From Muscardinus avellanarius (lineage: Eukaryota > Chordata > Mammalia > Rodentia > Gliridae), in the NCBI GenBank assembly GCA_963383645.1, contig OY726561.1, positions 24,260,795 through 24,324,794 on the forward strand: DNA of 64,000 nucleotides, written 5' to 3'. Below the pieces are notes generated by a model, which worked only from the letters and a program-made list of their open reading frames with translations, searched no databases and was not told the DNA's origin. Positions 56,625 to 64,000 of this stretch are shown piece after piece (position 1 is the stretch's first letter; each line of letters opens with the position of its first letter). A program made the position numbers and the translations under genes.

Positions 56625-57238
56625 TCTCACATCATGATGTGGATCATGTTGACAATAGAATATATTCACACAGGACTTGACTTGGTACCCTTCCCTTCAA
56701 CCCTTGTTCCCCTTTTTCCCTCCCAATACTAAGTGTCTAGGTTAACAATGTTATGTTTACATGTATAAACATATTTAAATGTAGCTTTTCCATTCATTAT
56801 TTAACCTCAGTCTTCTTCCTCACTTGCCCCTCCTTTCTGGCTTTGCTGAGGTTTCTCCTCCATTATCTGAAGTCCCTCTGATATCCCTAATATTCCCTAA
56901 CTTGAGAATATTAGGAAAACGTATGTCTCTTCTCTTTCTGTATTTGGCTAAATCTCACTTAACATAAAGTTCTCCAGGTCTTTCCATCTTCTTGCAAATG
57001 ACATGATTTTGTTCTTTAACATTGAGTAGAATTCCATTGTCTGTATTTCCCACAGTGTTGCAATTTATTCATTTAATGATAGAGACCTATGTTGGTTCCA
57101 TATTTTGGCTATTGCAAATTGTGCTGCTATGAACATGGATATGCATATGTTTCTGTAGTTCTCTGATTTCAAACCCTTTGGAAATATACCCAGGAATAGT
57201 ATAGCTGGATCATATGCTGTGTCTATTCCCAGTTTTCT
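56625..57238 (-). mobile_element. Old L1, 3' part (interrupted)
   Basis: 3' UTR of the 'atgtggatcatgttg' subtype followed by reverse-complement ORF2 3' coding sequence. It stops at 'ctattcccagttttct' (57,223-57,238). The same L1 continues at 59,847. Confidence 0.9.
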
Positions 57239-57417
57239 TTTTTTATTTTAATTTTTATTGGTGCAATGTATTCATACATCATAATGGTATAAAGAAAATA
57301 CTTTTGTAGACATACATGCACACATTGCCCAGTTAGCCCCTACCTGATCCCCACCCCATTCCCTCTCCGTCCCTCCTTCCCATGCTTGGCTTAGTGGTTG
57401 ACATATATTTTTATAGC
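57239..57417 (-). mobile_element. L1 3' UTR terminal segment of the chimera
   Basis: T-rich end, then 'tattggtgcaatgtattcat' and pyrimidine-rich 3' UTR up to 'cttggcttagtggttgac'. Confidence 0.88.
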
Positions 57418-58310
57418 AATTTATCCAATATTAATAATGATAATCTCACAAAACAGTTTTATTTGTCTGATACCAAGCTTTTGATGACTAAATGATAACA
57501 GTTCAATATTTCTTTTTGCTTTCTTTCTTACCAGAGAATATTTTTTTCTTTTCTTTTCTTTTTAGGTGAAGCTATCATACATTTATTTATTTATTTTTCA
57601 GAAAAAAATCTATCCTGATATGGAATATGGACTCTAGATACCCAAAACAATCTCAAAGAAGAACAAAGCTAGAAGATGTATATTTTCTGATTTCAAACCA
57701 TATAAAGCTACAATAATTGAAACAGTGTAGTACTGTTCCAGAGGCAGAAATATAAACCATTGGAGTTAAATAAAAGCCTAGAGATAAATTCTTCCATATA
57801 TTGTCAAGTTATTTTTGACAAGGTTTCCACGGACATTTGGTGGAGGAAATAATAATCTTTTAACTAAATATTGTTGAAAAAGAATAATTACATGAAAAAT
57901 AATAAAATTGGACCCTTACCTAACATATTTACAAATATTAACTCAAAATAGATAAAAGACCTAAGTATAAATCTTAATACTATAAACTTTTAGAAGAAAA
58001 TCTGGGTCATAAAACCTCACAACATTGAAATTGGCAGTGATTTCTTGGATATGATTCCAATGGAGCAGGCAACAAAAGGGTAAATAAACTCCCTAAAAAA
58101 TAAAAAAAATATTGTATATCCAAAGACAATGTAAACAGAGTTAAAAGTTACTGATAGAATGGGATAAAATATTTCCAAATGCTATATCTGAAGGTATATT
58201 AATATTCCAACTAGAAATCCTAAAAATTAGCAACAATAAGAGCAAACAATACAATTTAGAGATAGGTAAAAGATTAACATAAATAATAAGTCTCCACAGA
58301 TAACCAATCT
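57418..58310 (+). mobile_element. Foreign block in the chimera, with old L1 ORF2 on plus strand
   Basis: 57,418-57,599 matches nothing I know. 57,600-58,310 is plus-strand L1 ORF2 ('aagaagaacaaagctagaag', 'ggcaacaaaagggtaaat'), riddled with stops and indels, so apparently older than the ORF1 part. Boundaries are by eye. Confidence 0.75.
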
Positions 58311-58358
58311 TAGTTGTCTCTTGGATGGAAAATCTTGTTTCTCTGGTTCTGGTGTGCG

Positions 58359-59235
58359 TTACCTATTTCTTCTTTGTATTTGTATCAAAATCTCTTTGAG
58401 TATTTTCTCTAGCGCTGGTTTTGAAGACATAAATTCCTTCAGTTTCTGTTGGTCGTGGAAGCTTCTTATTTCCCCATCTAATTTGATAGAAAGTTTTGCT
58501 GGGTAGGAAATTTTTGGCTGGAAGTTGTTTTCTTTCAGAGTTTGGAATATGTTACTCCAAGCCCTTCTGGCTCTCATGACTTGGTTTGGGAAGTCTGGAG
58601 TGATTCTAATTGGTTTACCTCTGAATGTCACTTGGCCCTTTGTTTTTGTTGCCTTTAAGATTCTCTGCTTGGCTTCCACAGTGGTCATTTTGACAATTAT
58701 GTGGCATGGGGATCCTCTTCTCTGATCCTCTCTAATGGGAGTTCTATAAGTTTCCTGGACCTGTGTATCGACCTCTTGCTCTATGTCTGGAAAATTTTTC
58801 TGCTATTATTTCCTTGAAAAGATTGTTAATCCCTTTGGTTTCACCTTCTTTTCTCTCCTCTATTCCAATTATTCTTAGGTTAACTCTCTTAAAATGGGCC
58901 CATATTTCTTCAATGTAAGATTCCTGCTGTCGGATTTTTTTTTCTAAATTAGAAACTATGCGTTCATTTTTTGAATGATCATCTTCTAGGAGTGAGATTC
59001 TATTCTCCATGTGGTCTAATCGGTTGTTTGTACTTTGAATTGAGGCCTTTACTTCATTAATTGCATCCTTTATCTCTCTTTGGCTCTCTCTGAATTCTTT
59101 TCGAAACACCTCTATTATTTCTACAGTTATTTTCCTGATTTGATCTTCTATAAATCTCTGCATTTCTGTTTTATCAGGTTCTGATGTTGTGGGGTTGTGG
59201 GCATTCATTGCTCCATTGTTATTCTTCTTTCCCAT
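58359..59235 (-). pseudogene. L1 ORF1: L1 ORF1, one frameshift from complete
   Basis: ORF1p is the L1 RNA-binding chaperone that forms trimers on L1 RNA. Start at 59,235 (MGKKNNNGAMN), with a Gln/Glu/Lys-rich coiled coil at about residues 25-115, then an RRM-like VNLRIIGIEE at about 118-127. Frame 1 goes off register near residue 147 (about 58,795) at an A/T homopolymer and stops at 58,744. The C-terminal domain continues in another frame (58,688-58,359; VTFRGKPIRITPDF, ending RRNR and stop). Total length near 290 codons is normal for ORF1. A single 1-nt indel in a homopolymer is enough to explain the break. The plus-strand frames over it are shadows. Confidence 0.93.
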
Positions 59236-59846
59236 GATTTTGGAACTTTGTGCCTTCTCTGAGTTCTTCCCTGGGTCACTATGACTTCACTTAAGGTGCT
59301 GTTGATCTCAAGTCTATGGTATCTCAGTTCCCACTACTCCTTTGCTGGGTTGTATCGCAGAGTCTCAAACCCTGGGAGTCAATCGAGGCTGCTTTAGACC
59401 ATGGGGGGTGCCAGGTTGGGTGTTCTCCTATGGTGTAATATCTCTGCCACCACCACTCTCCCACTGGGTCAAGTCCCTGGGAGTACAGTACTGAGATTTC
59501 CCCTCTAGGGGCCCCAATTTGACTCACTGTTGAGTGCGCAGATGGAGCTGTTGTGGACTCAGTGAATTCGCTGCTGTTGCCGCCGGTGGCAATATGGCGC
59601 TGCTGCTATGCCCTCGGCCGTGAGGCTGGCGTATTTCTTTTCTGTTTTTGAACTCCACTCTGGGTCCCTGCAGTGTGCGCTGAGCCCAGCCCCTGGGAGC
59701 TTTAAATGCTCCCTGCGTGGAGAAATCTGCCGAATCCTGCCTGGCTGTTCCGCAGCGGCTCACCTTGGTTTGCTGTCCGCTGCTCCTCTCTGGAGTTTGG
59801 TAGGCTGTTGAGTGTGTTGGTCTGGTGCCGTCCGGTGAACTCGCCC
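59236..59846 (-). promoter_or_regulatory. L1 5' UTR / internal promoter region
   Basis: About 611 bp of GC- and CpG-rich sequence upstream of ORF1, up to the 16-bp TSD. L1 5' UTRs carry an internal RNA polymerase II promoter, so this copy likely has a full or nearly full 5' end. Minus frames 59,877-59,524 and 59,527-59,324 show no domain. Confidence 0.8.
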
Positions 59847-60210
59847 CTATTCCCAGTTTTCTAATGAATCTCCACACTGATCTCCATAGTGGCCAAACTA
59901 ATGTGCACTCCCAAAAACAATGTAAAAGAGTTCCTATTTCTCCACATCCTCACCAGCATTTGTTGTTATTTGACTTCTTTTTGCTTGCTGCTCTTATTGG
60001 GGTTAGATGGAATTTCATTGTAGTTTTGATTTGCATCTCCCTGATGGCTAATGATGTAAAACATCTTTTCATGTATCTATTGGCCATTTGTATATCTTGT
60101 GAAGTGTCTATTCAATTCAGTTGCCCATTTCTAAACTGGGTTGTTTGTTTTGCTGGTGTAGTGTCTTTTGGGCTCTTTGTATATTCTGGATATTTTTCTT
60201 CAAAGAAGAC
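59847..60210 (-). mobile_element. Old L1, continuation of ORF2 3' region
   Basis: Second copy of the TSD, then reverse-complement ORF2 sequence ('ctccacactgatctccatag', 'tttctccacatcctcacc', 'gatttgcatctccctgatgg'). It extends the L1 that starts at 56,625. 5'-truncated near 60,210. Confidence 0.9.
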
Positions 60211-60220
60211 TTGCTGCTAT

Positions 60221-60387
60221 TGTGGCATGAGTTGTGGTTCATGCTTGTAATCCAAGTACTTGGAAGTTGAACTAAGAGAATAGCAGGTTCTAGGGCAACC
60301 TCAACAACTTATCACAACCCTCACTCAGTTTCAAATGAAAATGGCTGGGAGCCTAGCTCAGAGTTCAAAATTTTCTGGGCCCTATCC
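60221..60387 (+). repeat. B1-dID SINE split by a solo LTR (left part)
   Basis: Diverged B1 arm ('catgcttgtaatccaagtac'), linker, ID arm 'ggctgggagcctagctcag' ending 'gggccctatcc'. The remaining 'tactaccatg'-like tail lies after 60,812. Confidence 0.78.
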
Positions 60388-60806
60388 TGACGTGTCCAGC
60401 CCATCAGTGGTGGGGCTGAGAAGGAAGATGAGTGCTGACAGCCCCAAACAGAAGCACATGGAGCCAGGAGCTGTGTCAAGCAGGAACTCGTTTATTGAGC
60501 AAGCAGGCTTCCTTATAAAGCGCAAAACCACAAAAGGGGATTTCCAACAGAAAACTATTCTAACCTATCAAGCTAAAGGTCACTCTTGCATGCTCAAAGC
60601 ACATAACTTGTAGCCAATCATTATATAATGCACGAGGGGTTCATGAGCATGGAAGCATTATATGAGCCAATAAGGCTCAACATTACCAAATTGGGCTAGT
60701 GGGGACAAGGGGAGTAGTTATGCCCTCTATATCCGCTAGGCGCTACATGTTGCTGATTTATCAGAAGTTTTTGTGGTTTTGTCAGGCGGTTGTGCAGACC
60801 CCAACA
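60388..60806 (-). repeat. Solo class II LTR, diverged relative
   Basis: 419 bp with TG...CA ends. Its internal order ('gatgag', 'ctcgtttattgagcaagcag', 'cttccttataaagc') parallels the LTR at 22,687 but with much lower identity; the sense strand has a TATA-like 'tttataagg' and AATAAA. Flanked by 'ctatcc' and 'ctttcc' (6 bp, one mismatch). Confidence 0.85.
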
Positions 60807-60822
60807 CTTTCCCTACTACCAT

Positions 60823-61380
60823 GTATGAATAACTGAATGAATAAATGGATAAATCAATAGATATCACTATCAGGTTTTGCTCCATTAAAGCACATTCCAT
60901 AATCTGGACTCAAAGAAATCAGGCAACTGATTTTCTGTTAGTGCTAAGATATATCCAAATTCTGTTTTCCTCTATACATCTCTTCATCTGAAAAAAAAAA
61001 AAAAAAGAAAATCAGTTCTTATTCTTTTACAGCAATTTTTTTTTCTCTTCTTAAAAATAACTGGAATACTTATTCTGCTCTAACTTCAAACAGTACTGGG
61101 CATCCTGACTCTTCTTTTTTGGTAATATATCTTTGTCTCAGTCATGCCTACTGCCAATTAGGCAGAAAGATGTCATAACCTCTGATTTCACATAACTCAA
61201 GGGCATATGAGCAATCCTTTTTTCTACAGTTTCCCTCTAAACTTATACTCCGATTCTAGAAATGCTACATTTTTATCACTATCATCCAAAAACTTATTAT
61301 TACATTCTGTTAACATTAAACAATGTTAAGTGACATCGACCTTAGATTTTGAACACTGAACCATCTGACTAGTTAAAAAA
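60823..61380. other. AT-rich non-coding DNA, nothing recognised
   Basis: No repeat or exon that I can support. Confidence 0.5.
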
Positions 61381-61382
61381 AT

Positions 61383-61716
61383 GTGGCGGGTCTGGTGGTG
61401 CACTCTTATAATCCTATCATTCAGGAAGCTGAGACAGGATGATTGTGGTTTGCAGACACCTTCAGCTACTTACTGAGGCCCTTTGTAATTCAGTGAAACC
61501 CTACTTCAAAATAAAGAATAAATGAGCCAGGTGTGGTGATGCATGCTTGTAATCCCTGCACTTGGGAGGTTGAGACAGCAGGATCATGCAGGTTCGAAGC
61601 CTGCCTCAGCTACTTAGTGAGGCTCTCAACAACTTAGTAAGACCCTGTTTCCAAATAAAATATAAAATAGGTCCGGGAGTAGAAAGCCCCTGGGTTTCAC
61701 CCCCCAGTACCACAAA

Positions 61717-61776
<60 letters not shown>

Positions 61777-61875
61777 GAAAGAAAGGAAGGAATAAATAAA
61801 TAGGGATAGAGGTGTAGCTCAGAGTTAGAATGTCCCTGGCTTCCATCCTCAGTACCACAAAAAAAAAAAAAATAC
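61383..61875 (+). repeat. B1-dID SINE with another SINE nested in its linker
   Basis: The outer SINE has its B1 arm at 61,383-61,522 and its ID arm at about 61,795-61,875 ('gaggtgtagctcagagtta' and 'ccatcctcagtaccac' plus A-tail). 'aataaagaataaat' before and 'aggaataaataaat' after the inner SINE mark the insertion point. Confidence 0.88.
61523..61794 (+). repeat. Inner B1-dID SINE with (GAAA)n tail
   Basis: Complete B1 arm ('ccctgcacttgggaggttgag') and a shortened ID arm ('gtccgggagtagaaagcccc'), ending 'ccagtaccac', then about 17 GAAA units. The Lys/Glu open frame is a repeat artefact. Confidence 0.92.
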
Positions 61876-61884
61876 AAAACATAA

Positions 61885-62041
61885 TCCTTATATGTGTTGC
61901 TCAATGTAATGATCTGGACTTAGAATGTCCTGTTGCTCTAAGGAAAATGAGGTAGCAATGTTGGACATTGGCTTGGTTGCTAGGAAGGAGTTCCTAGAGG
62001 TGTGACCTGTGACCTTGGAGATTGCATAGTTCTTCCTCCTA
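61885..62041 (+). repeat. Old LTR-like repeat, left part
   Basis: 'gatctggacttagaatgtcc' and 'gtgaccttggagatt' resemble the repeat at 49,520. It is interrupted by the L1 end at 62,042 and appears to resume at 62,353 ('ctctgcttctgg'), about to 62,470. Confidence 0.4.
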
Positions 62042-62352
62042 TTTTTTTTTTATTGGTGCATTGTATTCATACATCATAGTGAGATTAAAAAAAAAAAAAA
62101 ACTTGTGTAGACATACATGCACACATCACCCAGTCAGCCTCCATCTAATCCCCACTCCTTTCCCTCCACAACCCTCCCTCCCATACTTGGCTTAGTGGCT
62201 GAAATCCATGTGTTTGTCTAAATACATCATGTGCCTTAGGGAGACTTTGCCCCCCCTCCCATCCCTCATTTAGGTTGCCTTATTTGCTTTTCTATAGGAT
62301 CTTCTTTTTTCATCTGGAGCTCCTCCTATGACCCATCTCACTTTAGCTTTTG
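62042..62352 (-). mobile_element. L1 3' UTR fragment
   Basis: T10 run, 'tattggtgcattgtattcat', an internal A15 run at about 62,088-62,102, pyrimidine-rich 3' UTR and 'gagctcctcctatgaccc'. 5'-truncated. Confidence 0.9.
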
Positions 62353-62797
62353 CTCTGCTTCTGGCCTCCAGGATGTGAGAGAAGAGCCTAGTGCTTTATT
62401 TCTGCTTCCTATCACCATGCCCTGACCTCTGTACACCAGGCCTGATACAGATTGAACTCAGGAATTTCTAAAAACAAATAAATATTCTTCAGTCCTCTAC
62501 ATTGTTTGATCAGTCATTTTGGAGTACAAGAGTGGGAATGTTGACCATGACACTCATTGTGGAAAATTACTTAGTGCTTCTTTGCTTCAAGGCCTGGAAC
62601 TTAAAGAAGGGAAAGGAATGTCTTAGGAGGCAATAACTAGGTCCAAGTAAGTTTCCTCTAGTTCTTTTTTTCTATTGCTATTCCTCTTTACGATATACTA
62701 GAATTTTCTTAGGAATTGTTTTAAATTAAAACCTTACATATTTAACTTCTACCTAATTAAAATTATCTAACAAATTCATCAAAAATACTTTTATTAG
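62353..62797. other. Right part of the old LTR-like repeat, then unrecognised DNA
   Basis: The first ~115 bp may complete the repeat at 61,885. Beyond that I see nothing. Confidence 0.4.
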
Positions 62798-62938
62798 TGA
62801 GGCCATTTGCAACTTAGTATTTCAAAATAAAGAACAAAAAATAACACTGTGAGTGAGTGTAGCTCAAAAGTAGAATGCCCCTGGATTTAATCCCCATTAC
62901 TGCAAAGTAAATAAATAAATAAATAAATAAATAAATGA
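62798..62938 (+). repeat. 5'-truncated B1-dID SINE with (TAAA)n tail
   Basis: Starts in the late B1 arm ('gtgaggccatttgcaactta'), linker, ID arm 'gagtgtagctcaaaagtag', 'ccccattactgc', then about eight TAAA units. Confidence 0.82.
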
Positions 62939-62989
62939 AAAGAAAAAAGAAGAAAAAGAAAATAAATACCACTGACATGACATAGTTAG

Positions 62990-63645
62990 AGGATCCTCAG
63001 AAGAATGAGAATGAACCTACCATAGGATCCAGCAATACCACTTCTGGGTATCTACCCAAAAGAATAAAAATCAAACTACCAAACTAATGCATGCATATCT
63101 ATGTTCATAGCAGCACAATTTACATTTTGCCAAACTATGAGACCAGCCAAGATATCTATCAACAAATGAATGGATTACAAAACTATGGGATATATAAACA
63201 TTAAAATTTTACTCAGCCATAAGAAAGAACAAAATTATGTCATTTACAGAAAAATGGATGGAACTGGAAAGTATTACGCTAAGTGAGATAAGTCAGCCAC
63301 AAAAAGAAAAAAAAAATCAACATTCTTCCCAATATGTGGTAGCTAGAAAGAAAAATGGTCATAAGAACTCGAGAGAAGGAAGGAGAAATCATAGAGGAGG
63401 AAATAAAGTGACCTAACTGAGGGGAATGGGAAGGGAAAGAGGGAAATGGGAAGGGAAAGAGGGAAATTTCCTAATGCACTTGATGTGCATTCACAAACAA
63501 ATCAAAGTCTATCACTAAGCCAAACATGAAAAAGAAGAAGGGGGGGGGGGATAGAGTGAGAATTGGGTAAGGGATCAATGGGTAAGGGCTAAATGAGCGA
63601 TGTGTGCATATATGCCTCTACATCTTGTATTCCATTAAGACGGAA
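62990..63645 (+). mobile_element. L1 ORF2 3' end and 3' UTR
   Basis: ORF2-terminal DNA ('gcaataccacttctgggtat', 'aacaaatgaatggattac', 'gtgagataagtcagccac') is followed by a purine-rich 3' UTR ending 'catcttgtattccatt'. The last ~30 bases and poly(A) are missing. Inside, a 23-bp unit 'gggaatgggaagggaaagag' is duplicated in tandem (63,421-63,467). Confidence 0.9.
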
Positions 63646-64000
63646 GTTTCCATGATTTTTAGAAGCATTGTTTGGGCCAAACAAAAATGTCTGGGGGCAA
63701 ACTTTGCTTTTAGACTAGCAGTTTAGTGCCACATCTAAATTGAGGATTGCATTTTGTTTTTTTCTTTTATTAGTTGCTGTTTCCAAATATAATATGAATA
63801 TGTTTTATGAGGAAAATAATTTATAATAAAATGCTTTTGTGATTTGTTGTGTATTCAACCATCAAGAATACTAGATGTTTGTCAAAATATTAAAATCTTA
63901 AAGATAGATCATTTGGAACTATCATGCTTTCTTTCTACATTAACCATATATACTTATAAAATACTATAACATTAGAAAATATTTTCTATGAAAAAATGTT
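63646..64000. other. AT-rich non-coding DNA, nothing recognised
   Basis: No repeat or exon that I can support up to the window end. Confidence 0.5.

Larger units (their letters stand above)
57239..59846 (-). mobile_element. Chimeric L1 nested in an old L1, 16-bp TSD
   Basis: Flanked by 'ctattcccagttttct' at 57,223-57,238 and 59,847-59,862. Removing the insert plus one TSD makes the host L1 continuous. From its 5' end (59,846) it has a GC-rich 5' UTR, a near-complete ORF1 (minus) and the start of the inter-ORF region. An abrupt switch near 58,310 leads into plus-strand, diverged L1 ORF2 sequence (to about 57,600), then 180 bp of unassigned DNA, then L1 3' UTR (57,239-57,417, minus) with a T-rich tail complement. 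Confidence 0.88.

Noticed and set aside
59524..59877. 117-codon minus frame over the L1 5' UTR as a novel gene (ORF0-like)
   Set aside because: It crosses the TSD into the host L1 at its start and shows no conserved domain; an ORF0-like peptide cannot be claimed without comparing other copies.
1..64000. CRISPR arrays, bacterial operons or plasmid-type systems
   Set aside because: Microsatellites and the 44-bp array are perfect-period tandems without spacers, and the whole window has mammalian SINE/L1/ERV content.

Overview
The window looks like intergenic or deep-intronic DNA from a rodent of the squirrel-related clade (Sciuromorpha: squirrels, dormice, mountain beaver). The main clue is some two dozen dimeric SINEs that join a B1/7SL-like left arm to a tRNA-derived ID-like right arm (B1-dID type), together with one L1 lineage that has several 3'-UTR subtypes. 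I found no host protein-coding gene, tRNA, rRNA or CRISPR array. Species assignment is an inference; clade assignment is moderately secure.

Layout. 1-22.6 kb: AT-rich DNA with SINEs, 3' ends of L1s, an ancient MER5A-type hAT relic (10.2 kb), microsatellites, and three local duplications. Two of these look like templated (template-switch) insertions: 6.76 kb copies 8.54 kb, and 19.47 kb is an inverted copy of 18.62 kb. 22.7-27.5 kb: a complete but defective class II (betaretrovirus/type D-like) provirus on the minus strand, with 450-bp LTRs and a 6-bp target-site duplication (TSD). It keeps gag, protease and integrase pieces and a type D-like env transmembrane remnant; I recognise no reverse transcriptase. 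29.9-33.4 kb: a GC-rich non-coding LTR retrotransposon on the plus strand. Its two 324-bp LTRs differ at one position, so it is very young. It has a 44-bp tandem array, a duplicated leader and only scraps of gag/pro. 34.2 kb: a solo LTR of the first provirus family. 35-56 kb: mostly unrecognised AT-rich DNA with scattered SINEs, a twin-primed (inverted) L1 at 43.1-44.1 kb and a 64-bp tandem duplication at 41.3 kb. 56.6-60.2 kb: an old L1 interrupted by a 2.6-kb chimeric L1 with a 16-bp TSD. 60.4 kb: a second, diverged solo class II LTR. 61-64 kb: nested SINEs and L1 3' ends.

No genes act together as a host system here. The content is a record of retrotransposition. The young LTR element has no usable coding capacity, so it must have been moved by proteins supplied by another element. 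The class II provirus was probably already defective when it moved. All three class II LTR insertions lie inside SINEs.
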